Source: Rhodosporidiobolus odoratus
Lineage: Eukaryota; Basidiomycota; Microbotryomycetes; Sporidiobolales; Sporidiobolaceae
Direction: 5' to 3'
Length of the DNA: 64,000 bases
NCBI GenBank assembly: GCA_034387635.1
Contig: JAOANU010000014.1
Location: 62,001-126,000 of the forward strand
Below, piece after piece: positions 54,512-64,000 of this stretch. A program made the position numbers and the translations under genes. Positions within the stretch are counted from its first letter, which is position 1. Every line of letters begins with the position of its first letter. The notes beneath the pieces were generated by a model. That model saw only the letters and a program-made list of their open reading frames with translations. It was not told the origin of the DNA and made no database searches.

Positions 54512-57500
54512 CTACTCATCCACCTGCATCTTCTCCTCGCCTTCTGCAGCTTCAACTTCAACACCTGCAACAGCCACCGCCTCGACCGCCTCCCTCGCCG
54601 CCTGACTCTTCCTCTGCTTCCTCTCTTCTTTCCAAGCCGTAATCTGATCCCTCAATTCGACCGCATCGAGGACGTCTTCCATTTTGAGAGGCTGACGGTT
54701 GAAGGGATCAGTTGGGTCGGAGAGATAGTGTTGTTTGATGGTGGAGCGGTCGACAATGGTACGGGAAGAGGGCAGGAGAACGGGGTCGAGCATGAGGTCG
54801 TAGGTGAGAGGGTCTGCGCGAGAAGGCCAGCAAGGCATGGTCAGAACTACCCATTCGCCAACGTACGGGGTGAGGAAACTGTACGTAGATGCCAGCAGGG
54901 AAGTAGCGAAGTGGGGAGGAGAAAACGCACCCAGGAACTCATCCGGCACCTCCCCCATCGCCTCATCCTCCTCTTCCTGCGCCTTGATCGCCTCAACAGC
55001 CTTCACCATCGTCTCCAGCCCCCTCAACTCCTCATCAGTCCTAATCGCCGTCTTCCTCGCAATCCTCCCCACCCTATTAAACAAATCGACCGAATAACTC
55101 CTCCCATCCTTTGCAACCGCTTTTTGAAATTCCTCCTGAGAACCGAGGACGAGGAAAACTTCGATCACGTCGTTCAAGAGTTCTTTGGGTCGGAAACGGT
55201 ACTTTTCGGGATCTTTGACTTTGAGATCTTGACACCTTGGTCCGGCCAGTACCCTCAGGTTCTCGTCCAACATGGCCGCGAGTCGATCCACAATCTCCGG
55301 CGTAAGGAAAGGCGCCTTGGTCTCACTCGCGAAGAGTTTGATCAACTTCAAGCTCTCATGTCCGAGATCAAGGTCGGATTTGACGGAGGATTCGTACTGC
55401 CGAAGAAGTTTTTCTTTTTCTTGTCGTTCGGCTGGAAGGAGAGCGTTCCAAGCTGCAGCGTCGTCTTGGAGGCGTTGGAGGTCGACGATCTTACCGAGGT
55501 GGATTAAGGCGTCGTCGAGGAGGTAGGTCGTGTCGTTCATGAGCAGGTTGACAAATCGAACGTAGCGGTCAAAGTTGGTTCTGCGCGTGAGCAGAGAGGA
55601 CACTTCAGCGGTGGGCTAGGTGTTAAGAAACAGAAATGTAAGACGTACTGACTCTCCCTCTTCAATGACTCCCTGTGCGTCGGGTTACTCCACACCATCT
55701 TGAACAACTGGGTAATGTAGTACCTGATGTTGAACTTGTCATAGAACTGAGTGTGCGAGCCGGTGATTTCAATTTCTGCTCGAGCCTCGCGTCAGTCTCA
55801 CAAGCGAGGACAAGAAAACAGGAGCAGGGAAAGGACGAACCGATGTAAGCGTGCACCAAACAGGGCATGAGATTCCTCAGAGCCAAGGCATGGAAGTTGA
55901 TGACGTCTCCCAAGCAGCCTCGGGGAGAGGTATACGTCGGTCGAGAGAGGTAGTACATGATCTGTCGAGGTCAGGTCAAGTCAGCACGAAAGCAACGAGA
56001 ACTAGACGCCGAGTGAACGGACCTCAACGAACTGGCCCTTCAGGTAAGGGTTCTTCATATACGGCGTTGAGAGGAAGACGAGCATGAAAGTCATGAGCTC
56101 ATCTTGAGGAGATTGTTCGAGGACCTGGGGAGCGTATCTGCGCAAACGGGACCGAGTGTCATCCGGCAAGGGTGGAACGAGAATGTAGAGAGGAAGGTAG
56201 GAGGAAAGACAGTCAGTCTTCGCATCACGGAATGATACGGAGCACGAAAGATGGAAGGGAACGCACTTCGAAGCGAACGACAGGAACTCGGTAATATCCT
56301 CGATCAAGAACTCCGGCAAAAACCTAAACGCATCCGGCGTCGTCTCAGGCAGAGGCAGACTACGCGCACAGATCCATCGCCTCTATCAGCTTGTGCTTCT
56401 CCTCACAGAAGAAAAGAACCAAGACGAAGCCAAGAAAGACGAGGCGCACCTAATCCGGGTCTGAGGATGTTGTCCCTTCGGATCCACGAGCCGGACCAAC
56501 CAACTCATCATCAAATTTCCAAACTGGACGCATTTCGAAAGGTATTCGGGGTCGAGGAGTTGTACTTCAAACGCGAGGAGGTAGGAGCGGTAGGATTCGA
56601 GTTTTTTCTGCTCAGCCGTACCGTCGATCACAAGAGAGAAAGGTAAGCGATCAAGTGTTGTCGGGCAGAACAGGAGGATGCGAAGGGAAAGGAAGGCTCA
56701 GAATGCTCGTACCTTATACCTCTCCAACTCCCCCCTCCCCCTCTCCCTCCCCTGTCCATCACTCTCCCTATTAACCTCCTCCTCCATCTCCCTCAACTGT
56801 CTCTGCATATGCGAGATTTGCTGCGAAATCCCCTTGTGCTCTTTGATGGCGTGCATAGGACCGATGTGGAGGTATTGAGCAGTTAGGTAGAAGGTATGGG
56901 AGATGAAGTTTGGTTCGGGGGCTGTGGTAATTGGGGGATAGAGGAGAGGAATGGCAAGAGTCGTTAGGGTTGAATGTGAACGATTCGCACGATAGAAGGA
57001 AAGGAGTCGTACCATCCATCGCAACATCGCTAAACCACTTATCGCTCTCCTCCTTTGTCGCGTTGATCTTCGTCTCCTCCTTGACATCAATCAGCGCAGC
57101 GGAATGACGGTAGTAGTAAGGATCGATCTTGTCGATCTGCAAGCAGAATTCAAGTCAAATCAGTACTGCCATTGGAGTGGGAGAAAGACCCAAGAAAAGG
57201 AAAGAAGCGTACCTTCCCGCCCCCACCCGGTCCTCCCATAAAAGGTCCACACAGCCCCAAAAGCACGGCGTGTAAATTTCCCACAAACCCTTCCGAGCTG
57301 ACCGTTCTCGGATCGACCCTCATGGCCGCTCGTTTAGCATTGAGGGAGGCGATTCGGGAGAGGTAAGAGAGGACGGAGGAGCGGGATGTGGGCGAGGAAC
57401 GGAGGAGGGAGGAGTGGAGGGAGAAGAGAGAGGACTGTGCGATGGGCGGTTTGGAATCGATAAGAGGGTAGGGTTAGGAGTCGGTCAGGGAGGTAAACAG

Positions 57501-59382
57501 GAAAAGGGACGGCAAACGAACCTGAACACCCCTAACGACACCCCTTAGACTCGCCGTGGCACTATCGATGTTACCCTTCGGCGTGTCTGACGGATTCGGG
57601 AAGTATGACTGGGCGAGATTAGGCTATGCGTGGGGATGATAATCGAATGAGAACAGTCAGCTCGCGCTTACAAGTGTGGCCTAGCACGAGTCGACAGGCA
57701 GGTAGCAAACAGCATTCAGAGAAAACGTACCGCCCCATCCGGATAAGCCCCCAGCCTCGTGACCGCTCCCAACAACCCTCTATACTCAACCATCTCAGCC
57801 CTAATCCCCTGCCTCTCAGTCGGATCAAACTCTTCCGTCCCAGTCATCCAATTCGCCACCTGTTTACTTTCCGTCAAACTCTGATATGCCTGGAGGATCT
57901 CACGCCAAGTGACCCCATTTAGGGAAGAAGGGACAGGAGTGGTGATTGGACCTGTTGAGCCAATGTCGGCTTTGGTAGCCAGGAGGAAGGTGTTCCAGCT
58001 TGTGAGGAGGGGGAGGAGGAGTGGGGTGAAGGTGTCTTCGTGGTCGTTTTTGGCGGATGGGAGGAAGCGAGCAGAGAGGTCTTGCAGGAGGGAAGGGGCG
58101 TCCGAGGGAGTCAGGGGGAGGGTAGCGGGGATGGGGAGGGAAGGAAGGAGGAGAGGAGATAGCTCGAAAGGGCCGAGAGTTTTGTTCCTACGAGTACAAG
58201 CCGCGTAAGCCTTGTGCTCGATACGACCTCGCAGAAAAGCAAGGTGGAACTTGATGGTACGGGAAAGTGAAACCAGACATACGTGATATGATCCTGCGGG
58301 AACACGCTCGTCTCCCCCAGCACTAGCCCTAGATAACTCATTACTAGCCCCTTGACCTCTTCTAATCTCGCCACGCGTTCCCTCACTTCCTCCTCTTCCC
58401 CTTTCTTCGCGGCCAGCACCCTCAGCCGCTCAGTCCTCTCTCTCTTCCAGCATCCGGCGAGGTACTCAAACAAGGTCTGCTGTGGCGGGAGGGCCGCGAG
58501 AACGGTCAGGACTTCGGGGTCGGAGGTGGAGTCGAGGAGGGAGGGGAGGGAGAGGCGGGAGAGTAGGAGACGGTCGGTGTAGGCGCTTTGCAGGGGTGGG
58601 GGACGCTGAAGAGCTGTGGAAGGGCCCCGAAGAGGAAAAAAGATCAGAAGGAAGACGCGACAGGAAAAAGAAAGGAAAGACGGACAAGGTTCTTCTTCAG
58701 CCAGCTCCGTCGCTACGTCTTTCAGGTACACCGTCGTCCAGTTGCTACATCGCGCGGCCTCGACCTGTGTACGCGCTGTCGATCAACTCGAGGACTTTGC
58801 CGCTTGGCGGGAAGAAGCTAGACAGCACAAGAAAAGTACTGCAACGTACATCAAGCGTGACGCCGAGCACCCTGCCGACCATGCCATTCTCCCATTCCTG
58901 TAGAGTTTGCCGTGGCTTGGGGACAGCAGCTGGAGCTGGCTGCGGCCTCGGGGCGGAGGTCGAGGCTGAGGCCAGAGAAGAAGGTGAAGCCGATGGTGGT
59001 GGGGCCAGTTTGACGGACTGTGTAGCGGTTGGAACGGAGGCGGGAGTCGGTACGGGAGGTGCAGTGGTTGTGGGCGTCTGCAAGGGAGGAGCAGAGTGAG
59101 CACAGGAGGAGGTTGGTGCTGCTACTGATACTGAGGGAGGAAGGTGAATCTCACGGGTTGAGGTGGAGGTTGAGAAGAAGAAGTGGAAGTCGATGCAGCT
59201 GGTTGTGACTGAGCTACCGGTGGTGTAGCAGGAGTTGCAGTTCCTCCCAGACGTGCCAAGCGTTTCAAGCGGATCTGTGGTGGTGTGGGGCGACGTCAGC
59301 TGGTTCAACTGCGAGAGGTCAGGGTAGGCTAGTGGTCTGAGAGTACCTTGTCCTGATCGCTCAAAGGAGTGGGCTCTGCCAT
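54512..59382 (-). CDS. UFD2: Ubiquitin conjugation factor E4 (U-box)
   Basis: Ufd2 elongates ubiquitin chains on pre-ubiquitylated substrates with Cdc48. ATG 59382 starts [12 protein letters not shown], and after an intron [20 protein letters not shown], the typical family N-terminus. A Ser/Pro/Ala-rich linker leads to [19 protein letters not shown]. Core exons follow over 58.7-55.6 kb ([39 protein letters not shown]), then [20 protein letters not shown] and [20 protein letters not shown]. The C-terminal U-box reads [40 protein letters not shown] and QPLKMEDV. The end is GEEKMQVDE with TAG at 54512. At least ten introns. The order and the U-box position at the extreme C-terminus are as in known Ufd2. 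Convergent with the hypothetical gene at 53489. Confidence 0.92.
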
Positions 59383-59485
59383 GCTTATATCGAGTAGAGT
59401 TGAGGAGGACAGCCGTCGGTAGCGAGAGATTCAATTTCAAAGGTTGTTCTCCTGCAGTTGTCGGTGAGCTCAAAACTGCCAGAGG

Positions 59486-60372
59486 ATGGCCATAACCAAC
59501 AGCGCTTACGAAGAGCCCCATCCCACTCCTGCAGGCCCTCACGTACTGTCCTCCCACGCTTCTTCCGCTTCCTCCGCCTTGCTCCGAGTCTCCTCTCGTG
59601 GTCCGTCTCCGTTGCTCAGCCTGCAGGCTGTTTTCTGACCGCCCGAGTGGCCTGTCTGCCATCTGAATCAGCTCTGATAGTCGCCTACGGCACAAAGGTG
59701 AACTGTCCCTCTCTCCTTTCCGCTTTTTCTCCCTGTCCGAGTCTTTTCCTCCTGGCAAACCGCAACAGACTAGCCTCGAAACCCGACTTCACCTTCTGCC
59801 CATTTTTTGCTGTACTTCCGCGACGTCATCTGGCTCTGAGACTGGCAAAAGCTGTACAATCTTCGATAGTAACCGGTTCTCAATCTACTCGACCAACTCT
59901 GAACGCGTCTGCTCCCGCCTCATCTTTTTCTGTTCAAGCCCCAGCTCCCCATGCCTGCAACAGCTCTAGTCTGTCGAAGTCGCATACTAGAGCAGCGGTG
60001 ACAATCTCTGGTTCGAGTCTCTCATCCTTTCCTGCCTGAACCTGCGCAACTTGTCGGTGATAAGTCAAACTGCTCGACTTACTGCCTTTTGCCGTTTACC
60101 ACCCCACCTAGAGCTCCTCGGACTGGCGCAGCTTGGCCATGATCTCGAGGCTCCGTCTGGAGATCATGCAGTTGGCATAGGAAGATCACAATGAGGAGAT
60201 CGAGTGTTTTCCGGTCAGCAATCGGGTTTCGTGGTGGCGTGCAGGAATGAGCTTCGGGAGGGAGGACGGTTGGTTGTTCAAGGAGAAGTCCGCAGCCAAG
60301 GGGGTCAAACTTGAGGTGGTGCGTAAAGTGAAGCCATTGCCGAACAGGAGGATCATTGAATTGGGCAAGTAA
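59486..60372 (+). CDS. Partly resolved gene with an in-frame TAG before the last coding block
   Basis: Not recognised. ATG 59486 opens MAITNSAYEEPHPTPAGPHV and a Ser-rich segment. A small exon LIVAYGTK (ending about 59700, donor GTGAAC) and a Ser/Ala-rich exon may follow; I could not fix the phases. The best-supported part is the last exon from about 60112 (acceptor CCCCACCTAG): SSDWRSLAMISRLRLEIMQL, Ala, TAG at 60178-60180, then in the same frame EDHNEEIECFPVSNRVSWWR, AGMSFGREDGWLFKEKSAAK and VKLEVVRKVKPLPNRRIIEL, ending GK and TAA at 60370. GTAAGT overlaps that stop and could instead be a donor. It is divergent from UFD2 with only about 100 bp between starts. Confidence 0.4.
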
Positions 60373-61332
60373 GTTGTCTTCCTCGTTGGAAAATCACTCT
60401 CTGCACACTGACCCTGACTCTCTCGGTGCGAAAGTTCGTGCAGAGTAACCAGAGGGGAAGACGACCACTTTGCAACTCCCAGCTTGCCGCCATTTCTTTG
60501 CGCCCCAATATTTCCTTTTCCTTTTTCCACCCACCGCACCCTTGCTCTCTTCCGTCTTTCTTCCGGGGCATGCTGTAACAGCGCTCTGCCGCTCGATGCG
60601 TAACGGTTGCAGTCACTTCCGCATTAAGGGTCACCAGGAAAGTCGGAAGACAAAGGCTTGACGCAGTTATTGATGCTCCGGATAACGGGCAGTGAGACAC
60701 TGTTGTGACTCAGGCGGTGTCACTTTGCTGAGCCTATCGACAGCTTGGAGACTTGGACGGGCAACATGCCCCGATTGACCTTCTCAGTTTGGGGAAAGTC
60801 AGCAGTGTGTACGGTTTCTTCACCTGCTTGGGCTTCTGCAGGTGACACCCTGCACTATGTCGAGCCACGTAAGGGTGTAGATTCGGTGCAATTTTCCGCC
60901 CAACCCCTTGGCCGCCGAGACATTTCTTTCTGCTCTTGAGGTCTGCAGAAGCTCGTTTCTCTTTGCGCTTTCAACACGGAGCCTGAAGCCTGAGCTGTTG
61001 TCCTTTTCTATTCAGAGGCTCCACTACCACTATCGAGTCATGAACAAGCCAAAAGACGCAGCCCTTCGTATTGGCCAACAGGATCACCGTCAGTATCAGA
61101 TTGTTTTACCGGCACTGGTCGTCTGCATCAATGCTACACACTTGAGCGAGGACGTGCGGCAAGCCACGGATTACAAGGAACAGACTGCTTCGATCAGCAG
61201 GAACGAAGAGAGCAAAGCGGAAACTAGAGTATATAACTGCCTAGACTTTGGACAAATGGAAGAAAACAACGACAAACCGGTCCTGTGATACCCGGTCTCT
61301 CCGTCTCTCCAGAACTCCGACTTCGGCACCGT
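60373..61332. other. Intergenic, no supported gene
   Basis: Contains an unspliced plus-strand frame at 60908-61288 (including MNKPKDAALRIGQQDHRQYQ) that I cannot confirm: no splice signals, no family and atypical codon use. The region includes 3' UTR for the two-module gene on minus. Confidence 0.4.
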
Positions 61333-63638
61333 CTAGCCTCGATCGCCCAACCTCTCCCATTCAATTGACGTGACCTTCTCAACGTCGACCTTCCCCATAA
61401 CCCCCATGTAACCTGAACTGACCACCCAGAGGCGGGAAGATCCACTCACCCAACGTCCTCCTCCTCTGCATCTCCTCCTGAGCCCTAGGAGCCTGACCCC
61501 TGTTCCTAAATCCCTTCTTGTTCCTGAAATAATCCAATAAAACCCAAACAAAAACTCTATACGATCCCTGAAACGTCCCTATCAGCTCTTCCTGAGCTGG
61601 AACCTCTTGCTGAGCTTTGTCGAGGTAGCGCTTGGCCATAGAAATGTTGGTTTGGGTCATTCCGAGAACTCGGTTCCTCCCGTCATGAGAGTATTGGATA
61701 GCGATGCGGAGGAGTGCAATGAAGGCTTGGTATAGTTCGGGAGTGTGAACGTGCGAGGGGTTCTTGGCGAAGGTGACTTGGTCGAAGGTACTGAGGGCTG
61801 CTTCAATAGGAACAAAGCTGGTGAAGTTGCTGTTGGTTCAATGGTTAGGAGAGAAGGGATGATCAGCATTGGACTAGTCGACAGGGTGATATTGTCTTCA
61901 GCGCTTCTAGTAGGAAAAAGCTGGTGGACGAAAAGGGAGAACGCAGTACGAAATGAATGAGTAGGATGAGCTCACTCAAATACGACAAAGGGAAGCGCCA
62001 AGTCAACGTGCGCCGGTTCGAGGTGTCGGCCGAGTTCTTTCCCAGTATTGTGCATAGCTTCTAGTACACGGCTGGAGGCGGCAGGTGAAAAGGAAAGTCA
62101 GCGACGCCCTTGGCTTTCCCGGACCTCGTACAGTGGCCGTTGTCCGCAGTAGGGTGGATAAATTGAAAGAGTAGAGGAGACGTACTGGAAATCGCCAATC
62201 CCCGACGTTGCTACCAGCGCGACGACGAACCGGGTGGGCGTTCCGGGGCCCGCAGGAAGATCGCTGACTCTCCGTTCCCACGTATACCCCAGCGGCCAAC
62301 AGATAAACCTCGTCTCATTCTCCGTCAGCGCGCGATATGCGTTGTCAGCCAGCAACTTGGCCGCAGCGCGCTGCTTCTGAGCCTTTTGAGCCCGCGCCAC
62401 TTGTCCAGCCAACGATTCCGGCCGTCTCGTTTCCTCCGGGGGTTTTGTTTCCTGCGGGTACCTCCAATCCTCCTCTCGCATCTTGACTGGTTTCCGATCC
62501 TTCTCCTCGATCCACTCGTCCAACGTCCCGGTCGACCTCCTGAAAACGTCTCCCGACATCTTGTTGCTGAATCGATTCTTGTCGAACGCCCACCCTCGGA
62601 GCCTTCGACCGTTGTTCTGAAAGACAGATTTGGCTTTGAGGTAGTCGACGAGGATATAGGTGAAGATGTGGAACGAGTGAGGAAAGGTCGAAATGATGGC
62701 CCCCTCATTTTTCAGCATCGTCTCGATATCTACCCTATAGACGAAACTTCGCCGTAGCTTATCGAGCTTAGGAGGTTGCGCCTCTGAGAGGTAGGAACGC
62801 CCGCGATTGCGAATCTTGTCAGACATGCCGAGCTCCCAATCGTCTCTACTGTGGTCGAGAGCGATTCGGAGGATTTGGATGAAAGCTTGGCGAATGGCAT
62901 TGATGTGAGCGGCGGCATCGACAGTGAGAGTGTCGAACAGATCGAAGGCTAGGCGGATGGGGACGAAGCGGGTGAAATTACTAAAGTGGATCAACCATTG
63001 CGCGAGAGTTGAGCAGAGGAGAAAAATCAGCTGGCCCGTCAAGAAGCTCGAGAACGCCTCTGCAGTGGGAAATACGCGGACTCACTCGAATACGATGAAT
63101 GGCAATGCCAGTTGACTGTACCTTTCAGATACGCCGCGCCTGTGGGCTTCACGAGCGAGGTCCCCCGCGAGCTCGAACATACTGTGGAATTCTTCGCTGT
63201 ATCGTGCGTGATAAGGACATGAGCATTTTTCCGTACTCGCGATAAAAACAGAGCAAGAAGAGGGAAGTTTAGGGAAGAAGCCAAAGTTACGTACTCCGCT
63301 CCAGCTTGGGGCTCAGTTTCCAGCTCTCCATGTTCATCCCGCCCTTTGTACTTTGTAGGATGGCGCACCCATACGACTCTGGCCGGAAAGCTGCCCTCGT
63401 CGTTTGGCTGTCCAATGACCCCCCGCTTCCACCATCCCTCCAACGGGTGAAGCACAAACTCCTTTTCTTCGTCCGTCAACCTGGGCCGTTCGACCTCGGA
63501 CGGAGCTTTGTATGTAGGTCTGAACTCGAGTTCGCTGGGGTTGGCCGTTCTGTCGTCGAAGACGTGGGTAACGGGTTTTCGCCTCTGAGAGGGGAAGAAG
63601 GGGCTGAAGCTCAAGCTGAAGCGGCTCGACTTTGACAT
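61333..63638 (-). CDS. Protein built of two diverged copies of an unrecognised module
   Basis: Not recognised. ATG 63638 opens MSKSSRFSLSFSPFFPSQRR. Module A: RPRLTDEEKEFVLHPLEGWW, then an intron, EEFHSMFELAGDLAREAHRR, SQLALPFIVFDNFTRFVPI with an intron inside VFD, QAFIQILRIALDHSRDDWEL, GMSDKIRNRGRSYLSEAQ, FHIFTYILVDYLKAKSVFQN and TGTLDEWI. After a charged linker, module B: YRALTENETRFICWPLGYTW, VLEAMHNTGKELGRHLEPAH, VDLALPFVVFDNFTSFVPIE, LYQAFIALLRIAIQYSHDGR, LGMTQTNISMAKRYLDKAQQ, VFVWVLLDYFRNKKGFRNRG and RRRTLG. It ends VTSIEWERLGDRG with TAG at 61333. The two introns in each module fall at matching places and phases, showing an internal duplication of genomic DNA. No signal peptide, membrane helix or catalytic signature; probably alpha-helical. 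Confidence 0.7.
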
Positions 63639-64000
63639 AGGCGCTTAGCTGTGTGGGTATTCGGAGCAGGAAAGGTCAAGGCAAGGTGGGCATGGGTGGG
63701 AGGGTAGAGGAGAGCCTCGCAGTCCGCGGATGATCCGATGATATTCACACGGCGGTGTGGCAAGGTGTGGGTTCGATAGCGTCGTCGGCAGCTGGCTGTA
63801 TGGTACGCTGCCGGGAATCGATCCTCGAGCACGACTCAACGGGGAAGAAGCGAAGAGAACATGAAAAGAGAGGAAAGCGAGGGCTGGTCGAAGCTTGCGG
63901 GTACCAATCAAGCGAGGACAGCTGGGAAAACGAGATGAAGGATGCAAGTCTGGCAGCATGAGAGAGGAGGCTGCTCGTCGAGTTAGGGAATGAGTGCAAG
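63639..64000. other. Upstream region of the two-module gene
   Basis: No gene seen before the window edge. It presumably contains the promoter of the minus-strand gene starting at 63638. Confidence 0.4.

Noticed and set aside
44648..60180. Nuclear reassignment of UAG to a sense codon
   Set aside because: TAG terminates several intact genes in the same window (UFD2, the RhlG-like reductase, the two-unit gene, the two-module gene).
60908..61288. 126-residue open frame on plus
   Set aside because: Codon use differs from confident genes, no motif or intron, and it lies in the 3' flank of the two-module gene.
1..64000. CRISPR array, biosynthetic gene cluster or defence island
   Set aside because: No spaced direct-repeat array, no polyketide/peptide synthetase or cluster-type gene set, and the DNA is eukaryotic nuclear.

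Overview
The window is nuclear DNA of a basidiomycete fungus, most likely a red yeast of the Pucciniomycotina (Rhodotorula/Rhodosporidium type). This is inferred from the GC-rich, CpG-rich coding sequence, from genes on both strands cut by many introns of about 40-120 nt with GTGCGY/GTAAGY/GTACGY donors and pyrimidine-CAG/TAG acceptors, and from the gene content: IQGAP, a GUT1 glycerol kinase, a YPD1 phosphorelay protein, an FRE-type ferric reductase and a UFD2 E4 ligase. No bacterial, viral or organellar sequence was recognised. Exon structures were read by hand from frames and splice signals; internal boundaries are approximate except where stated.

Layout. 1-2803 (-): 5' part of a PRM10/ThrE-like membrane protein that runs off the left edge. 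3799-6602 (+): a short-chain dehydrogenase and an F-box-like protein, with a small relic of the IQG1 3' end between them. 6980-13626 (-): a complete IQGAP scaffold gene. 13.8-16.1 kb: one weak gene and a CpG-depleted, gene-free stretch. 16.1-24.8 kb: a mitochondrial-type hemerythrin protein (+), an RhlG-like reductase (-), a second F-box-like protein (-), a stand-alone IMPACT/UPF0029 protein (-), a weak small gene (+) and the histidine phosphotransfer protein YPD1 (+). 25.4-38.9 kb, all on minus: ferric reductase, type II membrane glycosyltransferase-like protein, small tail-anchored protein and a KDM3-type JmjC demethylase. 39.2-54.3 kb, all on plus: an Alba-type RNase P/MRP-like subunit, two neighbouring genes carrying three copies of an unrecognised repeat unit, a multi-pass membrane protein with an in-frame TAG, GUT1 with an unusual repeat-rich N-terminus, a decayed membrane-protein gene and an acidic hypothetical. 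54.5-59.4 kb (-): UFD2. 59.5-60.4 kb (+): an incompletely resolved gene with another in-frame TAG. 61.3-63.6 kb (-): a protein made of two diverged copies of an unrecognised module.

Most genes are unrelated housekeeping or signalling genes, as is normal in fungi. Themes are ubiquitin/F-box functions (UFD2, two F-box-like proteins), stress and nutrient signalling (YPD1, IMPACT-like, GUT1 with six RRxS/T sites, ferric reductase) and cytokinesis (IQG1). The most novel material is the two repeat-built families (40690-43939 and 61333-63638). Next come amber codons interrupting otherwise coherent reading frames at 44648, 52120, 52524 and 60178, and the tandem protein-kinase-A-like repeats at the GUT1 N-terminus.
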